Part shown: positions 22,140 to 33,841 of the stretch, piece after piece | Layout: each line of letters opens with the position of its first letter | Numbering within the stretch: position 1 is the first letter of the stretch | Assembly (NCBI RefSeq): GCF_024763615.1 | Contig: NW_026604946.1 | Location: 32,917 to 96,916, forward strand | DNA length: 64,000 bases | Reading direction: 5' to 3' | DNA from: Phlebotomus papatasi | Lineage: Eukaryota; Arthropoda; Insecta; Diptera; Psychodidae | Notes under the pieces: model-generated | What the model saw: only the letters and a program-made list of their open reading frames with translations | Told to the model about the DNA's origin: nothing | The model's database searches: none | Translations under genes and position numbers: made by a program

Positions 22140-25100
22140 TTCAACTTTGCAAAATTCTAGCTGCTAAACGGTAAGAGATATTGACTTCCGGTCTTCGGTG
22201 ACCCCCCACAATGTCAATACATTCTATCAAACTAACTTACCCAAATTACCCCCCACCCCTTCCTGCGCTCCATATCCCCCAAAAATAGGCAAAACAATTT
22301 GTTTTTCTAATTTAAAAAAAAAAATTGGCCCTGACGATTTCCTTAACGGTAATAGTCCTATTTTAAAAAGAACTGTTTTTCGCAATCTTCAGTCTTTTGA
22401 CCCATTTAAAAAATCAACGGTAAGAGATATCAACTTCCGGTCTTCGGTGACCCCTCCTCAAATGACATTATCTTGAACGTAATTTTTTTGTTTTTACCCC
22501 CTCCCCCTTCATACGATCCCTATCCCCCAAAAATAGGCAAAAAATGAGGTTTTTCCAATTTTAAAAAAAATTGGCCATGACGATTTCCTTCATTTTTGGA
22601 TATGTTATGGAGGTAGTCCAGCTGAACATTTCGTCCTTAGACACCTATCACCGGAAAAATCGCCATCTTGAATTATTCAAAGTCAAAGGTCAACTACCCT
22701 AGAGGGCCTAATTTTCAACGGATTTGGACAAATTTGAACATTTTTGAAAGATCTTTTAATTCTGAACACTACTGCATCGGTCACAATCGGTGATGGATCG
22801 GGAAAGTAACGGTAATAGTCCTATTAAAAAAAACTGTTTTTCGCAATTTTCAGTCTTTTGACCCATATAAAATTTAAACGGTAAGAAATATCAACTTCCG
22901 GTCTTCGGCGACTGCTCCTCAAATGACATTATATTGAACGTAATTTTTTTGTTTTTACCCCCTCCCCCTTCATGCGCTCCCTATCCCCCAAAAATAGGCA
23001 AAAAATGAGGTTTTTCCAATTTTAAAAAAAATTGGCCATGACGATTTCCTTCATTTTTGGATATGTTATGGAGGTAGTCCAGCTGAACATTTCGTCCTTA
23101 GACACCTATCACCGGAAAAATCGCCATCTTGAATTATTCAAAGTCAAAGGTCAACTACCCTAGAGGGCCTAATTTTCAACGGATTTGGACAAATTTGAAC
23201 ATTTTTGAAAGATCTTTTAATTCTGAACACTACTGCATCGGTCACAATCGGTGATGGATCGGGAAAGTAACGGTAATAGTCCTATTAAAAAAAACTGTTT
23301 TTCGCAATTTTCAGTCTTTTGACCCATATAAAATTTAAACGGTAAGAAATATCAACTTCCGGTCTTCGGCGACTGCTCCTCAAATGACATTATATTGAAC
23401 GTAATTTTTTTGTTTTTACCCCCTCCCCCTTCATACGCTCCCTATCCCCCAAAAATAGGCAAAAAATGAGGTTTTTCTAATTTTAAAAAAAATTGGCCCT
23501 GACGATTTCCTTCATTTTTGGATATGTTATGGAGGTAGTCCAGCTGAACATTTCGTCCTTAGACACCTATCACCGGAAAAATCGCCATCTTGAACTATTC
23601 AAAGTCAAAGGTCAACTACCCTAGAGGGCCTAATTTTCAACGGATTTGGACAAGTTTGGACATTTTTGAAAGATCTTTTAATTCTGAACCCGACTACATC
23701 GGTTACAATCGGTGATGGATCGGGAAAGTAACGGTAATAGCCCTATTTTAAAAATACTGTTTTTCGCACTTTTTCAGTCTTCTGGCCCATATAAAAAATC
23801 AACGGTAAGAGATATCAACTTCCGGTCTTCGGTGACTCCTCCTCAAATGACATTAACTCGAACGTAATTTTTTTTGTTTTTACCCCCTCCCCCTTCATGC
23901 GTTCCCTATCCCCCAAAAATAGGCAAAAAATGAGGTTTTTCTAATTTAAAAAAAATTGGCCCTGACGATTTCCTTCATTTTTGGATATGTTGTGGAGGTA
24001 GTCCAGCTGAACATTTCGTTCTTAGACACCTATCACCGGAAAAATCGCCATCTTGAATCATTCAAGGTCAAAGGTAAACCAACCTGGAGGGCCTAATTTT
24101 CAACGGATTTGGACAAATTTGGACATTTTTGAAAGATCTTTTAATTCTGAACCCGACTGCATTGGTCACAATCGGTGATGGATCGGGAAAGTAACGGTAA
24201 TAGTCCTATTTTAAAAAATACTGTTTTTCGCAATTTTCAGTTTTTCGACCCATATAAAATTTAAACGGTAAAAGATGTCAACTTCCGGTCTTCGGTGACC
24301 CCTCCTCAAATGACATTATCTTGAAAGTAATCTCTTTGGTTTTACCCCCTCCCCCTTCATGCGCTCCCTATCCCCCAAAAATAGGCAAAAAATGAGGTTT
24401 TTCTAATTTTAAAAAAAATTGACCCTGACGATTTCCTTCATTTTTGGATATGTTATGGAGGTAGTCCAGCTGAACATTTCGTCCTTAGACACCTATCACC
24501 GGAAAAATCGCCATCTTGAATTATTCAAGGTCAAAGGTAAACCAGCCTGGAGGGCCTAATTTTCAACGGATTTGGACAAATTTGGACATTTTTGAAAGAT
24601 CTTTTAATTCTGAACCCGACTGCATCGGTTACAATCGGTGATGGATCGGGAAAGTAACGGTAATAGCCCTATTTTAAAAATACTGTTTTTCGCACTTTTT
24701 CAGTCTTCTGACCCATATAAAAAATCAACGGTAAGAGATATCAACTTCCGGTCTTCGGTGACTCCTCCTCAAATGACATTATCTTGAAAGTAATCTCTTT
24801 GGTTTTACCCCCTCCCCCTTCATGCGCTCCCTATCCCCCAAAAATAGGCAAAAAATGAGGTTTTTCTAATTTAAAAAAAAATGGCCATGACGATTTCCTT
24901 CATTTTTGGATATGTTGTGGAGGTAGTCCAGCTGAACATTTCGTTCTTAGACACCTATCACCGGAAAAATCGCCATCTTGAATCATTCAAGGTCAAAGGT
25001 AAACCAACCTGGAGGGCCTAATTTTCAACGGATTTGGACAAATTTGGACATTTTTGAAAGATCTTTTAATTCTGAACCCGACTGCATTGGTCACAATCGG

Positions 25101-26390
25101 TGATGGATCGGGAAAGTAACGGTAATAGTCCTATTTTAAAAAATACTGTTTTTCGCAATTTTCAGTTTTTCGACCCATATAAAATTTAAACGGTAAAAGA
25201 TGTCAACTTCCGGTCTTCGGTGACCCCTCCTCAAATGACATTATCTTGAAAGTAATCTCTTTGGTTTTACCCCCTCCCCCTTCATGCGCTCCCTATCCCC
25301 CAAAAATAGGCAAAAAATGAGGTTTTTCTAATTTTAAAAAAAATTGGCCCTGACGATTTCCTTCATTTTTGGATATGTTGTGGAGGTAGTCCAGCTGAAC
25401 ATTTCGTTCTTAGACACCTATCACCGGAAAAATCGCCATCTTGAATCATTCAAGGTCAAAGGTAAACCAACCTGGAGGGCCTAATTTTCAACGGATTTGG
25501 ACAAATTTGGACATTTTTGAAAGATCTTTTAATTCTGAACCCGACTGCATCGGTCACAATCGGTGATGGATCGGGAAAGTAACGGTAATAGTCCTATTAA
25601 AAAAAAAACTGTTTTTCGCAATTTTCAGTCTTTTGACCCATATAAAATTTAAACGGTAAGAGATATCAACTTCCGGTCTTCGGTAACTCCACCTCAAATG
25701 ACATTATCTCGAACGTAATTTTTTTGTTTTTACCCCCTCCCCCTTCATACGCTCCCTATCCCCCAAAAATAGGCAAAAAATGAGGTTTTTCTATTTTTAA
25801 AAAAAATTGGCCCTGACGATTTCCTTCATTTTTAGATATGTCATGGAGGTAGTCCAGCTGAACATTTCGTCCTTAGACACCTATCACCGGAAAAATCGCC
25901 ATCTTGAATTATTCAAGGTCAAAGGTCAACTACCCTAGAGGGCCTAATTTTCAACGGATTTGGACAAGTTTGGACATTTTTGAAAGATCTTTTAATTCTG
26001 AACCCGACTGCATCGGTTACAATCGGTGATGGATCGGGAAAGTAACGGTAATAGCCCTATTTTAAAAATACTGTTTTTCGCACTTTTTCAGTCTTCTGAC
26101 CCATATAAAAAATCAACGGTAAGAGATATCAACTTCCGGTCTTCGGTGACTCCTCCTCAAATGACATTACCTCGAACGCAATTTTTTTGTTTTTACCCCC
26201 TCCCCCTTCATGCGTTCCCTATCCCCCAAAAATTGGCAAAAAATGAGGTTTTTCTAATTTAAAAAAAAATTGGCCCTGACAATTTCCTTTATTTTTGCAT
26301 ATGTTATGGAAGTAGTCCAGCTGAACATTTCGTCCTTAGACACCTATCACCGGAAAAATCGCCATCTTGAATTATTCAAGGTTAAAACTT
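22140..26390 (-). repeat. 463-bp tandem array, about nine units
   Basis: The landmark CGCCATCTTGAA(T/C)(T/C)ATTCAA recurs near 22660, 23123, 23587, 24049, 24512, 24976, 25439, 25898 and 26360, a spacing of about 463 bp. Variants reveal a higher-order arrangement: GTTGTGGAGGTAG with AACCAACCTGGAGG marks the units near 24050, 24976 and 25439. The units near 22660 and 23123 share the variant CGGCGACTGCTCC. Short open frames in the array change with the unit and are not genes. Confidence 0.93.
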
Positions 26391-26614
26391 AATTTTCACC
26401 CGATTTGTTCAATTAATTAATTAAAAGATTAATGATTTTTTGAGACCCTCTTCTTGAACAATTTTCAACTTCAGGATGGTTTTGTGGTGATTTATAGACA
26501 AATTTAATTCGACAATAATTTTCTATACATCAGAAAGCTTGCGAAAAGTTATATAAGGGAGAGCTCTTTCTCGGGAGTTCGAGCAGCTCGCAAAGCCTCG
26601 GACGCTTTGCCACC

Positions 26615-27001
26615 CCTTTTTCTTTGCGTTTAACATTTTAAAATTCTTGCAAATGTCGATGAATAAAAAAAATTAAGATGTCCAAAAAAAAAGTTTCTTC
26701 TACAAATTATACCCTTTGAGTTCCTTTAACGAACAGTTCAAATGCGAGAATTGTGGGTTACTCTTGGTCCCAGCAGTAGATGTTCAAAAATGATGCTGCA
26801 AAAAGTGTCTTCTTCGACATAAATGGTTCTGGATGACCATGGTTTATCCATAGCAGATTAAGTATACCAGATTCTAAAAGCTAATGAACCGAGCTTTCTA
26901 ACAATAGTTCATCCATCCAATTATGTTTATCAGGAGCTGAGATATACCACTCCAAACTTTCGACCTCTTCTACTAACAGAATATATGAACTCATCTAATA
27001 T
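26615..27001 (-). repeat. Right terminal inverted repeat of the foldback element
   Basis: Reverse-complement counterpart of the left repeat, ending ACTCATCTAATAT at 27001. Confidence 0.9.
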
Positions 27002-28493
27002 TTCCATCCATTTCCTTTCTTTAGCGCATAAACCACCAAAACGCAATGGAGGAGATTCGTGATGTGCTCTTAACATGGAGGCTGTCAATGATCGAGCAGA
27101 CTTTGCAATTGATTCAAGGTTAGTTATACGAGGATATATTCATTTTTAATTCTGAGCTCCACATATGTCTTTCATGTATGTCTTTAATTCTCCTTAATGT
27201 CGTGTTTCTCTTTCACATGTTATATTCACTTTCAATATTTTTAAATTTTAATTTTAAATATAGCCGGATTTATATAGTATGTTATAGTGTTATAGCAGGC
27301 TTGCAATTGCATCGAGATTATTATTTTATTCAATGTCTGTTTTGTCCGAAATTTTTAAAAACTATATGCACGCTGAAAAGATCTATTTCTTTAGTAATTT
27401 TATATTAGATCAAGTAAAAATTCCTGAGTTCTTATAAGCATTATGGCGAAGATTACTTTACCATAGTTAGGATTATCTTATTCAGATCAAATATGCGTCG
27501 TTTTATTTAATAACTTTTCTTCCATTTTGAAAGCCATTTCATAATTCCACAGCTGAAGAAGTTTTCGTCCATATTGGTGAAAAATCTGACTAGCTCAATT
27601 TTTACAAGCTCATTTATAATTGCTATTCGTCCGTTAATATGGGTTTAGCAATTGTTTGGGTTGGACTTGCTTATCAGACTTGGATCACAATTTTTTCCGA
27701 TTTTTGTTTTCGTACGGTACTCACTTTTCATCGCCATTTAAAAAATGGGTCGATTTTGTTTCGTTTTAGGAAAGATTTTTTTTCGAAAATTTGTGTGGCA
27801 CCCATTACACCTTGCTTTTTTGTAAGATCAGCCTTATGCAGATGATTGGTTCTAAACTGTACTCTAGCTATTTTCCAGCTCTTGGGCAATGATGGAATAA
27901 AAGCTTGTGTGCTAATACAAGATTCATCGACATATTCGACAATAAATTGACCAACCAGAGCGTGTCTAATTTTTGACGTACATTTTCTCAGAACAGAATC
28001 GCTTAAACTTAAACCATCGAATTATTGATGTTGTATGCTGTACTGAATTGGGTTCGGGTTTAAGATAAGATTTTAAGAAACACAAATCTAAATCCAGCAC
28101 GTTTTTTTTTTGACCGCATGTTTCGTCTTTTTACCTTTGTTTTTGTATTATTGAAGAACTTAATTTTCTCACGTTTTACCTTTTGGAAAACTGTAAGATA
28201 TAACTGGCTACACTAAATACAAAAACTTCTTTTAGTATGACCCCATGTGTTTTATATGTTGTGAGTCTTGTGAGATATTGCTTACTAAAGAAATCTAGTG
28301 AAAACGGACCAGGATTTTTTACTTTACCTTAATATTGATAAAATTTCCCGTTTTAGAACTTGGTTTAATTGATAAATATATTTTCTAAATAAAATTTCTA
28401 GTAAAACCATATAAGACAAAGTATTGTTAATCAGGATATTCTGTTGCGAGTTAATTTGAAAATTAAAAAAAAAAATATATATTTTCCCTCCTG
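27002..28493. other. AT-rich DNA without recognised genes
   Basis: Frames of 60-76 codons are present but have no motifs. No repeat shared with the rest of the window was seen. Confidence 0.4.
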
Positions 28494-28495
28494 TA

Positions 28496-29012
28496 GCCGA
28501 ATTTTACAATATCAAATATGTGAATAAGATTTTCAAATGTGAGAATCCTATCCTCAAACTCACACTACTCACATTGATTTGAGAACGTTTTGGTCGAAAA
28601 ATCGCATGCAACTTGCACAATGAGGTGCTCAGAGCAAAAGTGGACCGTTTTAATATGGAATGGCATACAATGGAGACCACTCTTGCTCTAAGCGTCTCCA
28701 ATGTGAGTTGAGTTTCAACTCAGGGTGAGTAAAATTGTGTGAGTTTGAGCAAAAAAGTTTGAGTTTGGTAATTGAGTAAACTGAACATTTTCATCTTTCA
28801 CATTTACTAAAAACAAATATGTTCAAAAACATCTAAAATGATACTATTTATTTTTTTTTTATGAATATTGCAATATGATTGTGCATCTTATTGTGCGATT
28901 TGCATGCGATTTTTCGAACAACGTTCTCAATCAATGTGAGTAGTGTGAGTTTGAGAATAGGATTCTCACATTTGAAAATCTCATTCTCATATTTGATATT
29001 GTAAAATTCGGA
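28496..29012. mobile_element. 517-bp MITE with ~130-bp terminal inverted repeats
   Basis: The ends read CCGAATTTTACAATATCAAA and its reverse complement, and the arms remain complementary to about 28625 on the left and from about 28890 on the right. TA stands on each side (28494-28495 and 29013-29014), consistent with a Tc1/mariner-type target duplication. The interior holds several GTGAGTTTGAG words. No transposase. Confidence 0.8.
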
Positions 29013-29067
29013 TACTGATCTGAATCACTCGCGCCGCAAAATATGCTAGTCGAGGGTAGCGTATTTG

Positions 29068-29880
29068 TGTGACATCCGAGTCAAAATGAATGTCCCGTTG
29101 GTTGATGGGAGAGTACCCGATGGACCAAAGTGAAATTAGTAAGTGCCCAACTCTCTAAGAGTGTCCATCTCGCCCACAGGAGCCCAATCACGACGTTGGA
29201 AAAGCCACAAGGAGGCCATAGCGCCCCAACAGGAAGAAGTGTGTGCTGTCCCCCTGAAGTGCCCGAGACAAGACCGCGAAATTGAAATTATATACCAATA
29301 GTGCAAATATTGTAAATTAAGTCAATAATATAATATAAGTGCGATTGTTCGCGCCACTGCCTCCTCATCGAAGGCAGCGACACCAACGGGAATTTCCGAC
29401 TTGTAGCTAACTTCACATCGTATGCTGTCAAGCAATAAATCGCTCTCTGCCTTCTACACCGCGACACGCGCAACATCATCATTTTCACCAACGCCATACT
29501 TTTCTTCAAATATCTTCTAAATCGTTCGTCAGAACGCACCCTAATTCAGTTTATCTTGTAAATTAGTTTTATCTGAGTGAAGTGTGAAATATATAGAAAG
29601 GAGAAAAGCATCAAAAATTGTTCTCTTCTCGCCAGATCTTCAAGTCTTATATATTTCACAGGTATCTCATACTACAATTGTCAAGGAAGTCATTGAGGTT
29701 CAGGATCTCATGCTTTTCAATCCATTCTCATAGGTATCTCATACTACAATTGTCAAGGAAGTCATTGAGGTTCAGGATCTCATGCTTTTCAATCCATTCT
29801 CATAGGTAAACCCTAACAGCGATTGTGAAGAGAAATCCCATTTTTTCCTTTTCCACGAGGAGGCCAGAGGCCACGTTTCA
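29068..29880 (+). repeat. 5' LTR of a gypsy-like element (element A)
   Basis: The right edge is set by CA at 29879-29880, two bases before a primer binding site. The left edge is less certain; TGTGACATCC at 29068 is the best TG start, giving about 813 bp. The region includes a 72-bp tandem duplication. No second LTR is found in this window. Confidence 0.55.
29661..29804 (+). repeat. 72-bp perfect tandem duplication inside the LTR
   Basis: A unit starting GGTATCTCATACTACAATTG occurs at 29661 and again at 29733, with no difference seen. Duplicated LTR blocks often carry enhancer or polyadenylation elements, but no such site is recognised here. Confidence 0.95.
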
Positions 29881-29882
29881 TT

Positions 29883-29893
29883 TGGCGCCCAAC
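29883..29893 (+). promoter_or_regulatory. Primer binding site, tRNA-Lys type
   Basis: TGGCGCCCAAC lies two bases after the LTR. It is complementary to the 3' end of an insect-type tRNA-Lys, the primer used by many gypsy-group elements. Confidence 0.75.
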
Positions 29894-30478
29894 TTTTTTC
29901 GATCCCACGTTTAAAAGCATTTTCTTTTGCGTAATGAGTTTTCTTTAAAATTTTGGTGTGCCTCTTGATACCTTCTCATTTTAATTTGGGAATCTCTATC
30001 ACAAGTTTTTTCGCACTTTTTGCACTCGATCAATTTATTTTTTCCCACATATCTCCAGTGCATTTTGTGTGGAGATTGATCTTTGGGTGGGAAAAATTGA
30101 TTCTCGGGCACAAGTGTCGTGTGATAATTTGTTCAGATATTTGTGGCTCTTGTGGATCGACACAAATCTCTTCACATTTTTAATTTTTCTCCAATATTTT
30201 ATTGGAATTGGGCATTTTTTATGTGTCTCACAAGCCACATGGTGAACACGAGGTGAGCGAAAGTGTTGCATAAGAGTTCAATTCAATTGCTTACACCGTT
30301 AGTTCATAGAGAATTTACGGTACATCTCCAAAACTTGATATCGAAAGATATCAACTGGAGCACATTTTGCGCATTTTTCTTTGCACCTCGTGGCTCATCT
30401 CTTGTTAAGTTTTGTGTTATAATTTTTTGTAGTATTTGAGGGATTTTTTTCCATTTCTAGTATTAATTGAAGAATAAA

Positions 30479-32068
30479 ATGTTCGGTATACGATCTCCAA
30501 AGAAGAAAAGTACCCAAGGCAGCCCACCTTTAACAAGGTTGGCAAAGACAAAATCCCTGTCTAATGTTTCGGAGACCAGTGTGGAGAAAAATGATGAAAT
30601 TTCACCAAGTGGTCGCGGTAGAGGATCGCTAGCATGGAATGTGTCATTGGGAAAAGATGCATCTTCTCGAATTGGTGCGGGGGGAGGTTCTCGTGCTGAT
30701 GTGGGGGGATCTTCCGTGGCTGGTGCGGGGGGATCTACTGTTGCAAATGCAGAGAAACATTCTGCAGGTAATGCGGGGGGTTTTTCGGTGCCTGGTGCGG
30801 GGGGTTCTTTGGTAGGTGCGGGAGGTTCTTTTCCGACTGGTGCGGGGGGAGCAATTCCGAAAAAGAAAGAGGATATTAGTGTGGTAGAAAACAGATTCCA
30901 GCAAATTGAGGGAACTCTGTCACAGGTGGTGAAGACTCTAGGGTTCATCAGTGAAAAATTAGACCGCATGAAATTCCAGGATAGTGTTAATTCGCTTCCC
31001 ACAAATACCCAGGGATTCGGTGCTGCTCAATCCAATGAGAATTTGGGACAATCTATTGCGAACCAAACTTTCCGCCTAAAGGAGAAGCCATCAGTAAATA
31101 ATATTGGCCAACTGGGTGGGGGTGATGGTGATGTATTGAGCGTCCATAGTGATCGCATTGGAATTCGGGATGACCCTATTCCTCCGTTAAGGGATGATAC
31201 GGTTATACCACCGGTACGGAATCCGAACATTACGACAGGATTTTATAAGCCTATTCCTATTAAAGATTGGGGAATCAAATTCTCTGGAGATAGTAAAGGG
31301 ATCAGGGTGCAAACTTTTATTCATGAAATGGAGAAAATGGCTGCAGCCCAAGGTGTTTCGGTAAATTCCATTTTATCCTCGTTGCACCTTTGTCTAACAG
31401 GAGATGCTCTTGAGTGGTATAGGGCTAGTAATCTTTTTTACAATTGGGGAGATTTTGCATTCGCCCTCAGATATACATTTGGGAGATCAGATTGTGACCT
31501 CACGATCAGGCGTAGGATAGAGGAGAGGAAACAGAAGGAAGGTGAAAGGATAGGAGTTTATATCAGTGCAATGAAGTCTTTGTTTCGCGAATTGGAAGTA
31601 AGACTCGATGAATTCACAGAAATGCAATTAGTTCGTAGGAACTTAACACCTCAATTTCGCGATGCAATTTTATTGCGAGACTTCACCGCCCTTGATGAAT
31701 TGGAGTATGCGCTCCATAAAGTCGAGCAAAATATTCTCCTTGCTGCTACTGACCGCCCTAAGAAGGTACAAGTCAATTCGGTGGAAACTGTTCCCCAAGT
31801 TGCAAGTGTTTCGAAATCCCAATCCACTCGATCTTCTCAATCAAGCCAAAATTCTCGCCAATTCAAACCTCGAAACCAGAACAATTCTCGTCAAAATTCG
31901 GAACGTGCGCCCCTATGCGTTAATTGTTATCTGGGCTACCATTCTGTTGAAAATTGCAGTCAGCCACGCCGTGCTCAGTTGTTATGTTATGGCTGTGGTG
32001 CTGAGAATGTAACATATCCCAATTGCCCTAATTGTAGATCATCGGGGGAAGCGAGAAGGGAGGATTGA
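30479..32068 (+). CDS. gag: Gag polyprotein of LTR element A
   Basis: This 529-codon frame starts at the ATG at 30479, about 590 bp after the primer site; a TTG lies four codons upstream in frame. The protein would package element RNA into particles in the cytoplasm. Residues about 65-130 form a low-complexity Gly/Ala-rich linker. Residues about 270-420 carry a Retrotrans_gag-like core (LTGDALEWYR, then a helical stretch to LHKVEQ). The C-terminus has one CX2CX4HX4C zinc knuckle (CVNCYLGYHSVENC) and a second Cys-rich cluster. It overlaps the downstream protease frame by a few bases in the -1 frame, as expected where Pol is made by ribosomal frameshifting. The frame is intact although the element is truncated downstream. 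Confidence 0.88.
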   Translation: MFGIRSPKKKSTQGSPPLTRLAKTKSLSNVSETSVEKNDEISPSGRGRGSLAWNVSLGKDASSRIGAGGGSRADVGGSSVAGAGGSTVANAEKHSAGNAGGFSVPGAGGSLVGAGGSFPTGAGGAIPKKKEDISVVENRFQQIEGTLSQVVKTLGFISEKLDRMKFQDSVNSLPTNTQGFGAAQSNENLGQSIANQTFRLKEKPSVNNIGQLGGGDGDVLSVHSDRIGIRDDPIPPLRDDTVIPPVRNPNITTGFYKPIPIKDWGIKFSGDSKGIRVQTFIHEMEKMAAAQGVSVNSILSSLHLCLTGDALEWYRASNLFYNWGDFAFALRYTFGRSDCDLTIRRRIEERKQKEGERIGVYISAMKSLFRELEVRLDEFTEMQLVRRNLTPQFRDAILLRDFTALDELEYALHKVEQNILLAATDRPKKVQVNSVETVPQVASVSKSQSTRSSQSSQNSRQFKPRNQNNSRQNSERAPLCVNCYLGYHSVENCSQPRRAQLLCYGCGAENVTYPNCPNCRSSGEARRED

Positions 32069-32613
32069 GAGGGGCAATCCCTCCTAAAGTATCTTCAATT
32101 TCTGTCCCTCAGGTGTTGGTATTAGATGATAGTGTTGATGTTATAGATTGTAAGTATCTTTTTCCTTCCACTGGGAATCCTAACGATCTTTCCACCCCAG
32201 AGAGTATAGTTCCGTTAAAAGAGTGTTCAAATGAAGACCCTCCACTAATTGATTTAGCGGTCATGGGGAGGGTACGGGGGGATGGGGGGCTTTTGATTGA
32301 TTTTTCCGAAAGTCCAGAAAATGTATCCCCTTTGAAATCTTCCGTGTTATCCTGCGAACCCATGGTGTTTGAGGTCAATGATACTTCTGAAGGAACTCCC
32401 TTTCAAGGTGATCCTCGTCCCTATCTAACGGTCAAGGTTTTCGATCATGAAGTAGTGGCTTTAATGGATACAGGGGCAACACAAACATGTTTTGGGAAAG
32501 GTTCCGGGGGAATTCTCAGTGAATTTCAAATTTCAATCCGTTTAAGTCCTAATCCTATCTTTGCAAGGACTTTCACTACCGTCGTTGCGGGTGACTTTGC
32601 ACTCGGGGGGTGA
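32065..32613 (+). pseudogene. pol: Truncated Pol: protease of LTR element A
   Basis: This frame lies -1 relative to gag and overlaps its end. It is about 182 codons long. Near residue 135 it has the retropepsin active-site motif VVALMDTGATQTCF, so the catalytic DTG is present. The domain is cut short: the sequence breaks at a small direct repeat (GTGACTTTGCACTC at 32590 and 32610) and no reverse transcriptase, RNase H or integrase follows. Without these the element cannot transpose by itself. The 3' LTR is also absent, so a deletion or a rearrangement has removed the rest. Confidence 0.8.
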
Positions 32614-32625
32614 CTTTGCACTCTG

Positions 32626-33841
32626 CTGTTCGTGAGAGTTTGAACAATTCTAGCACTTATTGATAGTCTTCGCCGATCCGGTCTACCATGTCAAAGTATA
32701 TAGGGATATGTTCAGTACCAAGTAAGGTACAATGATCCTCAAAAGGATTCTTGTAGTTTCAGTAATAGTCAATGAAATCCTAGTATAGGTATTTTGTCAA
32801 AAAACGACTCCGCGAAAAAGTTATCTGAAGTTATCATAATCTTCACTATTAAATTATTTATTTAATTTTATTTAATACTATACTATGTTGAAAATTCTTT
32901 TGCTGAACAAGCATCCCTATAATATCTATGATTTCATATAGGTCTTGTTCTGTGAGGTGTAATATATTTAAAAAATCACAGTGTTTGGTGGTACCCCTGC
33001 TTGCTGGTGCCTCAGTTTCCCCTAATGTAAGGCAAAGCAGAAAAAAAATAAAAATATTAATAAAAAAAATTGTGACGTGATTGAGCAAAACCAAGACCAT
33101 ATTTTTAATCAGGGGACTCAACACCATCAAAAGTACCGAGTGAGACCTCTGAGACAGAAAAAAGTTGTCAATTTGTTGCATAGTGTTTCATAACATTTTT
33201 GTACGGATTTAAAAATTAACTTATTATTTAAATAATTAACTATTACGTAATTAAATGATTTAAATTTAAATAATTAACTATTATTAAAATAGACGTTTTG
33301 TTAAAAATACTATTCAAATATTTATCGGTGCATAAAATAGTAAATTAACAGCTGTTGGAGCAGGTTGAAAGCGCAATTTTACTCTCTTATTCTCAAATAT
33401 TGTTTATACTTAAAAAGATTAAAAAAAAACAAAACGAAAAAAACAGTAATTACATAAATAATTACATTTGTAATTACATGCAAATATCACCAGTCCAGCC
33501 GGGTTGCTTGATATTTTTGGAATTGTCAAAAAAAAATTGCGACTGGGGGAAATGAACGCACAATGCCGATGGAAGCAAGAAATTGTTTATTTTCCATCAG
33601 TGCGGGTGCAAAAGGATCACATGGATCACTTTCTCCTCCGTGGAGCACTGAAGGAGCATGGAGAGGATCATTTTGTCTTCCTATGGACAAAAAAGTTCCG
33701 CGATGTACGAAAAAGTACTTTTCTGTTCGAAAAAGTCCATTGGTGCACCGAAAAGAGGGGAAAAAGTCCATCGCTACCTGCGATATGGCGAACTTTTTTG
33801 TACCATGGAACACAAAACTTGTACCATGTACATTCCTATGA
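32626..33841. other. Non-coding stretch between LTR element A and a LINE
   Basis: Very AT-rich to about 33490, then a more balanced stretch at 33495-33848 with several overlapping short frames. None has a recognised motif. This latter part separates the unknown flank from the truncated LINE and may be another inserted element. Confidence 0.4.

Larger units (their letters stand above)
21534..27001 (+). mobile_element. 5.47-kb foldback element with a satellite-like core
   Basis: The two ends are long inverted repeats: 21534-21925 begins ATATTAGATGAGTTCATATA and 26615-27001 is its diverged reverse complement. Between them lie about nine tandem 463-bp units and short unique spacers. There is no recognisable transposase frame. 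Long TIRs around tandem repeats are the architecture of foldback (FB/Galileo-like) elements; assigning this copy to that group is inference. The target duplication is not clear. The left edge abuts a minisatellite. Near the array edges sit related hairpin blocks (AACTGCTCGAACTCC at 22088 and GGAGTTCGAGCAGCTC near 26572). Confidence 0.8.

Noticed and set aside
22198..26262. Open frames in the 463-bp array
   Set aside because: They appear and vanish with small unit variants and are not conserved between units.
30463..31002. Proline-rich 179-codon minus-strand frame
   Set aside because: It is the antisense of the Gly/Ala-rich part of gag and has no independent support.
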